Below, one piece after another: positions 54,561 through 62,091 of a stretch of 64,000 bases of DNA. The position numbers were made by a program, and so were the translations under genes. Each line of letters opens with the position of its first letter. Within the stretch, counting starts at the first letter, position 1. The stretch lies in assembly GCF_002001045.1 (NCBI RefSeq), contig NZ_MUNR01000014.1:1-64000 (forward strand), in the 5' to 3' direction. The notes below the pieces were generated by a model, which was not told where the DNA came from, made no database searches, and saw nothing but the letters and a program-made list of their open reading frames with translations. The stretch is from Rhodanobacter sp. C01 (lineage in GTDB: Bacteria; Pseudomonadota; Gammaproteobacteria; Xanthomonadales; Rhodanobacteraceae).

Positions 54561-55201
54561 GCACGGTGTTCCTTGGATTTTGGAGAGACAGCCGCCCATG
54601 CCTGTGCAAAGGCATGGGCGCGATGGGCGACTTCATCGGCATCGAGGCCGGGCGCGTAGAGCGCGGAACCGATGCCGAACCCATGCGCACCGGCGGCGAC
54701 CCATGGCGCCATGTTGTCGGGCGCGATGCCACCGACCGGCAACACCGGTAGCTCTTTGGGCAGGACGGCACGCCAGGCCTTGAGTGCTGCAGGCGACAGC
54801 TGGTCGGCGGGAAACAGCTTCAGTCCGTCGGCACCGGCTGCCAGCGCGGCGAAGGCTTCGGTCGGCGTGGCGACACCGGGCACGCAAACCATGCCGGCGT
54901 CCTTGGCCGCGCGGATCACGACGGTATCGGCGTGCGGCATCACGATCAGCCGGCCTCCGGCGGCGGCGACCTCTTGCACCTGGGTCGTCGTCATCACGGT
55001 GCCGGCACCGATGAGGTAATTGTCGCCGAGAGACTGGGTGAGCCGATGGATGCTTTCCATCGGCTGCGGCGAATTGAGTGGCACTTCCAGCACGCGAAAG
55101 CCGGCGTCGGCGAGTACATGGCCGATGCTCACGGCTTCGTCGGGGCCGATGCCGCGCAGGATCGCGACCAGGGGGAGGGGATGGAGCCAGGAGCTCACCA
55201 T
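54557..55201 (-). CDS. dgoA: 2-dehydro-3-deoxy-6-phosphogalactonate aldolase
   Basis: Cleaves KDPGal to pyruvate and glyceraldehyde 3-phosphate. The 214-residue class I aldolase has [20 protein letters not shown] (with the catalytic Glu position substituted within the usual IRG block), [20 protein letters not shown], the Schiff-base lysine in [16 protein letters not shown] and [21 protein letters not shown] 55201 has AAGGA upstream. Overlaps dgoK by 7 nt and dgoD by 4 nt. Confidence 0.95.
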   Translation of the reverse strand: MVSSWLHPLPLVAILRGIGPDEAVSIGHVLADAGFRVLEVPLNSPQPMESIHRLTQSLGDNYLIGAGTVMTTTQVQEVAAAGGRLIVMPHADTVVIRAAKDAGMVCVPGVATPTEAFAALAAGADGLKLFPADQLSPAALKAWRAVLPKELPVLPVGGIAPDNMAPWVAAGAHGFGIGSALYAPGLDADEVAHRAHAFAQAWAAVSPKSKEHRA

Positions 55202-56139
55202 GAAGAAATTTCCTTGGGCGCCGTAGACGAACCGGTGTTGACCAGGCCGATATCGCAGGCGATCTGCCACAGCCCGTGCGCGGCGGCATCCAGCAGGGGC
55301 TCGGCAAGATCGAGGTCGAAGTGGGATGCGGCCAGCCGGTAGCGCGCGCACAACGCGGCATCGCCAATCAGCTGGAGCGGTGCGTCGTGGGGAAAACGAT
55401 TCGAGGCAAGGCTGGAACGCAGCTCCTCACCGATCAGCAGGCCGGAGAGATACTCGGGCACGGCGTCCGGCGCCAGCGCACCGTCGAGCATCGACGCGCG
55501 GGCCGAGAACAGTCGGCTGAATGCGCCGGCGCTGCCGCTGTCGCGTGCCGCGATGACGCCACGCGCAAACGCGTCAGGATCCACCGCAGCATCGCCCGAG
55601 CCGGCACAAAGGATCGAATGCTGCCGCAGCAGCGCAAACAGCTCGCCCGTCATCAGGGTGCAGAAGTCGGTCACGGCGCCATCGCGCACGCGAGCCCACT
55701 TGCTGTGCGTGCCTGGCAGGATCCAGGTGGAATCGGGGATCAGTGCCGGGCGCAAGGCGAGGGCACCCAGCAACTGGGTTTCCTCACCGCGCATCACGTC
55801 AGCGACTTGCGGGTTACGTAGTCCGGAAACGATATGGACGTCCAAACCATCCTTGGCGCGAAGGCTTCGGACGGCGCTGCCAAGCTGCGCCGTGTCGGCG
55901 GGAAGGTCCATGTACGGCACCTCCAACCAGCCTTGGCGGCTGCCGACCATGCCGCAGGCCAGCCGGGGCAATCGGGGCCAGCCTTCAGTGATGTCGGTCA
56001 GTGCGGCATCGAAGCCACCCTCCGGCAAATGGCGAATGCCCCAGGGGCGCGCGCGCGTCTCGCGGATCGCACCAGCCTCATCGAGCCTGTAGGCGCGCAG
56101 GCTGGACGTGCCCCAGTCGAGTCCGATCAAACCGCTCAT
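55195..56139 (-). CDS. dgoK: 2-dehydro-3-deoxygalactonokinase
   Basis: Phosphorylates 2-keto-3-deoxygalactonate for the aldolase. The 314-residue protein starts LIGLDWGTSSLRAYRLDEAG, a sugar-kinase phosphate motif, and has LACGMVGSRQGWLEVPYMDL, GEETQLLGAL, ILPGTHSKWARVRDG and FCTLMTGELFALLRQHSIL. GGGGAAAG stands before ATG 56139; a longer start at 56163 is possible. It follows the beta-galactosidase gene by 46 nt. Confidence 0.95.
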   Translation of the reverse strand: MSGLIGLDWGTSSLRAYRLDEAGAIRETRARPWGIRHLPEGGFDAALTDITEGWPRLPRLACGMVGSRQGWLEVPYMDLPADTAQLGSAVRSLRAKDGLDVHIVSGLRNPQVADVMRGEETQLLGALALRPALIPDSTWILPGTHSKWARVRDGAVTDFCTLMTGELFALLRQHSILCAGSGDAAVDPDAFARGVIAARDSGSAGAFSRLFSARASMLDGALAPDAVPEYLSGLLIGEELRSSLASNRFPHDAPLQLIGDAALCARYRLAASHFDLDLAEPLLDAAAHGLWQIACDIGLVNTGSSTAPKEISSW

Positions 56140-56185
56140 GGATTCAGGCTTTCCCCATGGCACAACGATACGGATGTTAGGGGGA

Positions 56186-58318
56186 TCACGGCGTGGTGTC
56201 CTTCCAGATCAGGGTCTGCGCCGGGGTCAGCGGCACCTGGCCGTGCACAATCTTCGCGTTTGCCGGAAGCACGGGGGCAAACGGCCGCGGGTTGTAGTTC
56301 ACCATGAAATCAAATCCGCCGCGCCAGTCGATGAATACGCCCTTCGGCAGATCCTCGATCGGCACGTCCGCGCGTTGATAGACGCTGCGCACGATCTCGC
56401 GTTCCAGTTCGCCGTCATCGGTCGATACGCCGATCATGGTGACGCTGCCCTTGCCCAGCTTGCGGGTGGTCGCCGCCGCTTTGCCGGCGTAATAGTGATC
56501 AGCATACGTGGCGAGCACCTGGGTGCCTCGGCGCGGGGTGAGGATGTCGGCCCAGCGGCGCCAGGCATACGTCTTACCATCCGCTTTGACTTCGCCATTG
56601 GCGCTCGGCGGCAGCATGTCGAAGCCATCGACCTCGTCACCGATCAGATCGAGGATCGGTGCATACCACGGACCCTCATGGAACTGGCCGAGCTCGTTCT
56701 TCTGCCCGGTGCGGCTGGTCAGGATCAGATGGCCACCTTGTTCCACATAGCGCCGCCATTTGTCCGCCAGCTGCTTGCTGACCATCTGGTAGGCCGGCGC
56801 GATCAGGAACGGATAGCGGCTGAAGTCATCGTCTTCCGCAATGAAATCCATCGGCGCGCCGGTGCTCTTTACAGCCAGCGTGTAGCCGTTGCGGTAGGCC
56901 CAGTTGTTCCACAGAGTGGTTTGCGGCTGGATTTCCAGATCCCAGAAAACATCCTGGCTCCACAGATAAGCGGTGTAACGCGCCGCCAGTTTTTGCGGCA
57001 GCCGTGCCTTGCTGTCGAGTTGCGATTCGAGCGCCTTGATCTGATGCAGGGTATCGACGAATTCGCGCCCGGTGCGCGAGAGCGTCACGCCATCGGTGCT
57101 GACGATGCCCTCGTGATACATCTCGCTGCCGCGCAGCGGATGGCGGTAACGATAGGTGCTGAGCAAGGAGGCGCCGGACGCAAAGGCATGCCACATCCAC
57201 ATGCTGACCGCGCCTGGCATCGGTTGCGGATTGATCTCACCCCAGTTGACCTGGCCCGGCTGCAACTCCATCACGCCAAAGGTGCCGTTGATGGAGCGGA
57301 AATACGCCGCCGCTTCCATCAGGTTGGCGGGCTTGCCGATTTCGTAGCTGTCGCCACCCAGCACATTCGCGCCGGCGACCGGATAGAGCGTGAAGGTCGG
57401 AAAATCCAGATTGTGTGTGCGTCGCGGATCGGTGGCGGTGGAGACATTGGTGTAGTTGGTGGTCACCCATTGCCCGGCGCGGGCATACTTTTTGATGATC
57501 AGCGCCTGGGCATCGAGAAAGTGTGCCGTGGTATCAGCCTGGAAGCGGGCGAAATCGAGCAACGCATGCGGGCTCAGCTTGTCTTCGGCTGCGAGCGTGG
57601 CGTTCGGGATGTGTACCTGCTTGAAGCTGCCGTAGCGGGTGCTCCAGAACGAACCAGCCCACCCCGTATTCATCGCCTTAATGCTGCCGTACTTCTTCTG
57701 CAGCCAATCCTGGAACGCGGCCCGCGCGCTGTCGCTGTAATCGAGGAAGCTGCCGGGCTCGTTGTCGACCTGCCAGCCCCAGACGCGCGGATCGTGGCCA
57801 TAATGCTGGGCCATGGCGGTGACCAGGCGTGTCACAAACGCTTCGTACTTCGGATTGGCCAGGGATACTTCCGCGCGGATGCCGTGTTCATGGCGCTGGC
57901 CGTGCTCATCCACCCGGTAAACCTCGGGGTAGCGCTCGTCCATCCAGCTCGGCGGAGCTCCCGAGGGCGTGCCGAGGATGACGCGCAATCCGGCCTTGTT
58001 GGCCAGATCGATGGCGTGATCGAGCCATTCGAAATCGAAGTGGCCTTCTTCCGGCTCCAGGTAGGTCCAGTCGAATTCGGCCATGTGCGTAAAGTCGAAG
58101 CCGAGCCTGGCCATGCCGCCGAAGTCACGTTGCCATTGGCTGCGCGGCCATTGCGTCGGGTAATAGAACACCCCAAAGCTCATCGGCTCGCGCTGGTGCA
58201 GCAACGCCGCGCCCTGTAGCGGTGCCGGATGCGGGCCGCCGGCGTCGACCGGGTTCGCATTGGCAGCGGTGATCATCATGGCGGCGGCCAGTACCGCCGC
58301 CAGCAAGGGCCGAAACAT
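56186..58318 (-). CDS. Secreted GH42 beta-galactosidase
   Basis: A 710-residue glycoside hydrolase family 42 enzyme. The signal peptide is about MFRPLLAAVLAAAMMITAAN. GH42 blocks are FGVFYYPTQWPRSQWQRDFG, RLGFDFTHMAEFDWTYLEPE, acid/base E187 in VWGWQVDNEPGSF and nucleophile E351 in FGVMELQPGQVNWGE, followed by the trimer-type domain with FLIAPAYQMVSKQLADKWRR. It should cleave terminal beta-galactosides in the periplasm or outside. It opens the long galactose operon, sharing a divergent promoter with a HYKK-like kinase gene. Confidence 0.94.
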   Translation of the reverse strand: MFRPLLAAVLAAAMMITAANANPVDAGGPHPAPLQGAALLHQREPMSFGVFYYPTQWPRSQWQRDFGGMARLGFDFTHMAEFDWTYLEPEEGHFDFEWLDHAIDLANKAGLRVILGTPSGAPPSWMDERYPEVYRVDEHGQRHEHGIRAEVSLANPKYEAFVTRLVTAMAQHYGHDPRVWGWQVDNEPGSFLDYSDSARAAFQDWLQKKYGSIKAMNTGWAGSFWSTRYGSFKQVHIPNATLAAEDKLSPHALLDFARFQADTTAHFLDAQALIIKKYARAGQWVTTNYTNVSTATDPRRTHNLDFPTFTLYPVAGANVLGGDSYEIGKPANLMEAAAYFRSINGTFGVMELQPGQVNWGEINPQPMPGAVSMWMWHAFASGASLLSTYRYRHPLRGSEMYHEGIVSTDGVTLSRTGREFVDTLHQIKALESQLDSKARLPQKLAARYTAYLWSQDVFWDLEIQPQTTLWNNWAYRNGYTLAVKSTGAPMDFIAEDDDFSRYPFLIAPAYQMVSKQLADKWRRYVEQGGHLILTSRTGQKNELGQFHEGPWYAPILDLIGDEVDGFDMLPPSANGEVKADGKTYAWRRWADILTPRRGTQVLATYADHYYAGKAAATTRKLGKGSVTMIGVSTDDGELEREIVRSVYQRADVPIEDLPKGVFIDWRGGFDFMVNYNPRPFAPVLPANAKIVHGQVPLTPAQTLIWKDTTP

Positions 58319-58351
58319 GGGATGCGCCTGTGGTGAGTTTCAAATGTCAAC

Positions 58352-58362
58352 TTATACTACAA
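58352..58362. promoter_or_regulatory. Candidate GntR operator A (beta-galactosidase / kinase promoter)
   Basis: TTATACTACAA (TTGTAGTATAA on the other strand) fits the FadR-type TNGT-N3-ACNA-like pattern and matches sites B and C. It overlaps a TATACT -10 box (58353-58358) for the kinase gene; transcription from it would begin about at the ATG at 58365, giving a leaderless message. Confidence 0.65.
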
Positions 58363-58364
58363 TT

Positions 58365-59414
58365 ATGACTCCCGCAATATTTGTACGCGATCCTATGGAC
58401 ATCCTGACTCCCGACGCGGCGCTGATGCTGGCTAACCGGCACTGGTGCATCCATGGCGATATTTGCGCACTGCCATCCTATGCCGATCAGAACTTCCGCA
58501 TCCGCACCGATGGTGGCGAGTATGTGCTGAAGGTGGGGCACTCGTCATGGTCGCGCATGGACCTGGATCTCGAGAATCAGGCCATGATGACGCTGGCCAA
58601 GCGCGAGCCGGCGTTGCAATGGCCGCGGGTGCGGCTCGCCGTGGACGGCGAGCACCTGCTGACCTTGCCGATCGCCGGGCAGCCGCGTCAGGTGCGCGTG
58701 TTGAGCTTCGTGCCCGGCACGACGTATGCGGAAGCCATTGGCGCACTATCGCCGACCCAGCGCGCGACCTTGCACGAGAGTCTCGGCGATGCGGTTGGCC
58801 GGCTGACGCGCGGGCTGCAGGACTTTCATCATCCAGCGGCCGATCGCCAGCACGACTGGAATCTACTGCGTTTGCCGACCCTGTGTGGCGAAATCGCGCA
58901 TATCGAAGATACCGAACTGCGCGCCATCGTACAGACGCACGCCGAGACATTTTGTGCGCGCCTTCCGTCATGGCGAACGCTGCTGCCAATCACGGTGCTG
59001 CACAACGATGCCAACGATCTGAATGTGATCGTGGCAGATGACGGCGGCGGAGCGCGCGTCCGCGCGGTGATCGATTTCGGCGACATGTGCACCAGCTTTC
59101 GGCTGGCCGACCTGGCGATCGCCTGCACCTATGCGATGCAACATGAGGCCGATCCGGTGGCGTGCGCACGTACCATTGTTCGCGGCTATCTGGCGCAGTG
59201 TCCGTTGCAGCGCGTCGAACTCGAGCAACTGCATGCCTTCATACTTGCGCGCCTTTGCCATAGCGTACTGATGGCGACGCGCGCGCATCGGGAAGAGCCC
59301 GACAATCCGTTCATCCTTGTGTCGCAGCAAGGCGTACGCGCGTTGTTGCGCGAACTCGCCAAAGTCAACCACGATGCCATCGTTGGCCCCTTTCTGGAAC
59401 CAAGCTATGACTGA
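58365..59414 (+). CDS. HYKK-like amino-alcohol kinase (APH fold)
   Basis: A 349-residue APH-fold phosphotransferase that resembles animal hydroxylysine kinase (AGPHD1/HYKK). Shared features are LPSYADQNFRI (residues 36-46; LPSYDDQN in HYKK as I recall), EYVLKVGHSSWSRMDLDLEN with the ATP-binding Lys, LQDFHHPAADRQHDWNLLRL, the catalytic loop H213-N-D215 in VLHNDANDLNVIV and the metal-binding DFGD (237-240) in VIDFGDMCTSFRLADLAIA. Its stop overlaps the phospho-lyase-like gene by 8 nt. Expected reaction: phosphorylation of an amino alcohol such as 5-hydroxylysine or ethanolamine. ATG 58395 is an alternative start. The annotation 'aminoglycoside phosphotransferase' would be misleading. Confidence 0.82.
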   Translation: MTPAIFVRDPMDILTPDAALMLANRHWCIHGDICALPSYADQNFRIRTDGGEYVLKVGHSSWSRMDLDLENQAMMTLAKREPALQWPRVRLAVDGEHLLTLPIAGQPRQVRVLSFVPGTTYAEAIGALSPTQRATLHESLGDAVGRLTRGLQDFHHPAADRQHDWNLLRLPTLCGEIAHIEDTELRAIVQTHAETFCARLPSWRTLLPITVLHNDANDLNVIVADDGGGARVRAVIDFGDMCTSFRLADLAIACTYAMQHEADPVACARTIVRGYLAQCPLQRVELEQLHAFILARLCHSVLMATRAHREEPDNPFILVSQQGVRALLRELAKVNHDAIVGPFLEPSYD

Positions 59415-60729
59415 TCCCACCGCCTCCAGCAATGTGCCGCAGCGTAGCAATGCCGACATTCTGCGCCTGCGCAAGCAGCTGCTGAATCCGACTCTCAGCG
59501 TGTCTTACAACGAACCGCTCAAGATCGTTCGCGGTGAAGGTGTCTGGTTGTACGACCAGCACGGTCAGGCTTACCTGGACATGGTCAACAACGTTTGCCA
59601 TGTCGGACATTGCCATCCGCGTGTGGTCGCGGCCGGGCAGGCGCAGATGGCGCAGCTCAACACCAACACCCGTTATCTGCATGACAACATCGTCGAGTAT
59701 GCGCTGCGCCTGACCGCGACCTTGCCTGGACCGTTGTCGGTCGTGTTCCTGACCAACTCGGGTACCGAGGCGAACGATCTGGCCCTGCGCCTGGCGCGGG
59801 CACATACCCGGGCGCTAGGTGTAGTTGTTGTTGATCACGCCTACCATGGTCATTCGCCGTCGATGGTCGAACTGAGTCCATACAAGTTCAAAGGCAAGGG
59901 TGGAGCAGGACAGAGTTCGCACGTGGGTGTGGTGGCGATGCCGGACACTTATCGCGGACCTTTCCGCGAAACTGCCGCGGCCGGTCAACAGTATGGCCAA
60001 CTGTTGCCAGGGGCCATCGAAAGCCTGCGTCAGTGCGGTATCGCGCCGGCAGCGTTCTATTGCGAATCGCTGCTGGGTTGCGGCGGCCAGATCGTGTTGC
60101 CGGAAGGCTATCTGCCTGAGGCCTATGCAGCGGTGCGTGCGGCTGGAGGCGTCTGCGTGGCCGATGAAGTGCAGGTTGGCTTTGGTCGGGTGGGCGAACA
60201 TTTCTGGGCGTTCGAATCCCAGGGCGTCGTGCCGGATATCGTCACCATCGGCAAGCCGATCGGCAACGGCCATCCGATGGGTGCCGTGGTGACCACGCCG
60301 GAGATCGCCGCCAGCTTTGTCAGCGGCATGGAGTACTTCAATACGTTCGGCGGCAATCCGGTGTCCTGCGCGATCGCGCTGGCCGTGCTGGATGTGATTG
60401 CGGACGAACAGTTGGAGGAGAACGCGCGTCGCGTCGGTCTGTTCCTGATGGACGGACTGCGCGAATTGCAGCAGCGCCACGATTGCATTGGGGATGTGCG
60501 TGGGCGCGGCCTGTTTGTGGGTGCCGAGCTGGTGCGTGATCGCGAGTCGAGAACTCCCGACCAGCCGAAAGCCAAGGCCGTGGTGGAAGCGATGAAGGCA
60601 CGTCACGTGCTGCTTTCCACCGAAGGCCCGGACGACAACGTGCTGAAGATCAAGCCGCCGATCGTGTTCAGTCAGGCCAACGCCGAAGAATTTCTGGACA
60701 AGCTCGATCAGGTGTTGCGCGGGTCGTAG
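59407..60729 (+). CDS. PLP-dependent phospho-lyase of the ETNPPL/PHYKPL type (class III aminotransferase fold)
   Basis: A 440-residue fold-type I PLP enzyme. It looks much closer to animal AGXT2L1/2 (ethanolamine-phosphate and 5-phosphohydroxylysine phospho-lyase) than to ordinary class III aminotransferases: [107 protein letters not shown]253 in [17 protein letters not shown], Schiff-base K283 in [20 protein letters not shown] and [20 protein letters not shown]. Expected products are ammonia, phosphate and an aldehyde. Translation is coupled to the kinase gene. Confidence 0.86.
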   Translation: MTDPTASSNVPQRSNADILRLRKQLLNPTLSVSYNEPLKIVRGEGVWLYDQHGQAYLDMVNNVCHVGHCHPRVVAAGQAQMAQLNTNTRYLHDNIVEYALRLTATLPGPLSVVFLTNSGTEANDLALRLARAHTRALGVVVVDHAYHGHSPSMVELSPYKFKGKGGAGQSSHVGVVAMPDTYRGPFRETAAAGQQYGQLLPGAIESLRQCGIAPAAFYCESLLGCGGQIVLPEGYLPEAYAAVRAAGGVCVADEVQVGFGRVGEHFWAFESQGVVPDIVTIGKPIGNGHPMGAVVTTPEIAASFVSGMEYFNTFGGNPVSCAIALAVLDVIADEQLEENARRVGLFLMDGLRELQQRHDCIGDVRGRGLFVGAELVRDRESRTPDQPKAKAVVEAMKARHVLLSTEGPDDNVLKIKPPIVFSQANAEEFLDKLDQVLRGS

Positions 60730-60740
60730 CCCGGTTGGGT

Positions 60741-60767
60741 GGACTGGGCGTTGCTGACGCCTGGTCC
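60741..60767. terminator. Imperfect hairpin between convergent genes
   Basis: GGACTGGGCGT and ACGCCTGGTCC pair with two weak positions across a 5-nt loop, 11 nt after the phospho-lyase stop and before the convergent GntR stop. Confidence 0.45.
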
Positions 60768-60782
60768 AACACCAGATGCAGC

Positions 60783-61502
60783 TCAGGAAGCTTTTTTGGA
60801 GCCTCCCTTGCGCTTTTTGTGAAGATTGGCCAGCGAGTCCTCAATCATGCTTTGCATCGCCTTGCGAGCGACCTCGGGCTGTTTGCGGCGGATCGCTTCA
60901 AGCACTTTCAGATGGTGTGGCAGTGAATAGCTGAAGTTTCCGGCCGTTTTCGCCGACAACACGAAGAACATCCCGAGCGCGCTTTCGACCACCGAGAAAA
61001 GCGAGATCATCAACTCGTTGCCGGTCGCCTGAAGCACGGCATCGTGAAAGCTGAGATCCGCTGCCGCCCACTCTTCAGGGTCTCGGGCCGCCTCCATTTT
61101 TCTGTAGGCAAGTTCCACGTTGGACAGCTGGGTCGCGGTGCGTCGGCGCGCAGCTGCGGCCGCGGCCGCCGGCTCGATGATTTCGCGCATCTCGACGAGC
61201 TTTTCGATGAAGTCGTCGGTCGGCATCGAGGCGCAGCGCCATGAAAGGACATCCGCATCAAGCTGGTTCCAGAAGTGCGTCGCACGTACGCGCGTGCCCA
61301 CTCGCGGGCGAGACTCGATCAAGCCCTTGGCGGACAACACCTTCAATGCCTCGCGCAGGGCCGTGCGGCTCACATCCATGCTTTCGGCCAGCACCTCTTC
61401 ACGCGGCAATATATCGCCCGGACGCAAGTCGCCGACAACGATCCGCTTGCCCAATTCACGGATCACATGGCCGTGCAGATTGCGTGAGTCCGTAGCCTTC
61501 AT
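60783..61502 (-). CDS. GntR/FadR family regulator with FCD domain (DgoR-like)
   Basis: A 239-residue FadR-subfamily regulator. The winged helix covers residues 10-75 (LGKRIVVGDLRPGDILPREE, ESMDVSRTALREALKVLSAK, then LIESRPRVGTRV) and the FCD effector domain follows, with the metal-ligand region DLSFHDAVLQATGNELMISL and LPHHLKVLEAIRRKQPEVAR. The tail HKKRKGGSKKAS is basic. Members next to galactonate genes (DgoR) are de-repressed by galactonate. Three near-identical operator candidates (58352, 61613, 61900-61918) include one before this gene, so autorepression is likely. ATG 61502 has GGAGAG upstream; a TTG at 61508 is also possible. Confidence 0.88.
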   Translation of the reverse strand: MKATDSRNLHGHVIRELGKRIVVGDLRPGDILPREEVLAESMDVSRTALREALKVLSAKGLIESRPRVGTRVRATHFWNQLDADVLSWRCASMPTDDFIEKLVEMREIIEPAAAAAAARRRTATQLSNVELAYRKMEAARDPEEWAAADLSFHDAVLQATGNELMISLFSVVESALGMFFVLSAKTAGNFSYSLPHHLKVLEAIRRKQPEVARKAMQSMIEDSLANLHKKRKGGSKKAS

Positions 61503-61612
61503 TATCAACTTCTCTCCGCAGTAAGGGCGCTTTCCGGATGATCACGCAGTCATTGCGTGAAGCCGTATGGATCGGGTGTCGTTGGATGCTGCGGTGCGGT
61601 AGCGCTCGAAAT

Positions 61613-61623
61613 TTATCATACAA
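61613..61623 (-). promoter_or_regulatory. Candidate GntR operator B (gntR promoter)
   Basis: TTATCATACAA on the plus strand (TTGTATGATAA on the minus strand) overlaps a TATGAT -10-like box for the regulator gene about 110 nt before its start, consistent with autoregulation. Confidence 0.6.
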
Positions 61624-61899
61624 ATGCACCGTGTGAATTCTGCACGGTACTCAGAAAAATATTCGGCGGCATGGAGTAGAAGATCTGCTGCAGCGGCGCA
61701 CGGCCATTACCACCAGCACCTTGCTGCTGGGCTACGTCCGCGCACTGCGTTGAACCGGCCATCCGCCGTGTAGTCAATGCATGCCGGCAGGCGATGACCT
61801 CGCCGATGACTCGTCCCCGCATGCCTGTCGAACTATCACCCTGCGGACAACTTTCTGCAGCGCGTGATCAGGCGCGTCTTCATCGCGCTAGTTCGTATT

Positions 61900-61918
61900 T
61901 TATACTATGGTAGTACAA
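61900..61918 (+). promoter_or_regulatory. Candidate GntR operator C (TonB receptor promoter)
   Basis: TTATACTATGGTAGTACAA contains TGGT-AGT-ACAA, a full TNGT-N3-ACNA match, overlapping TTATACTATGG; TACTA and TAGTA form a palindrome around TGG. It covers a TATACT -10 box upstream of the receptor gene. Confidence 0.65.
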
Positions 61919-62091
61919 ATGGAGTTTTCTGGGCTACGATGTGTCCTCGCCGCGCCCTGCCTGGTGCAGGGATAGCGGAGAAAGGACGAAACGGTTTCAA
62001 GCAGCGGATGGGCCTGACCACGCGCAGGCGCAACGGCATCGAATCCAGTCAAAAAACAATGATTCATATGTCTCGGGGAGGAGAATTCATC

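Larger units (their letters stand above)
61503..62091. other. Divergent regulatory region between the GntR gene and the TonB receptor
   Basis: 589 bp without a believable gene. It holds operator candidates B (61613-61623) and C (61900-61918), each over a -10-like box: TATGAT toward the GntR gene and TATACT (61901-61906) toward the receptor. A leader of about 180 nt precedes the receptor gene. Confidence 0.7.

Noticed and set aside
56108..58219. 703-codon open frame on the plus strand
   Set aside because: Antisense shadow of the GH42 beta-galactosidase, whose catalytic motifs and signal peptide are intact on the minus strand.
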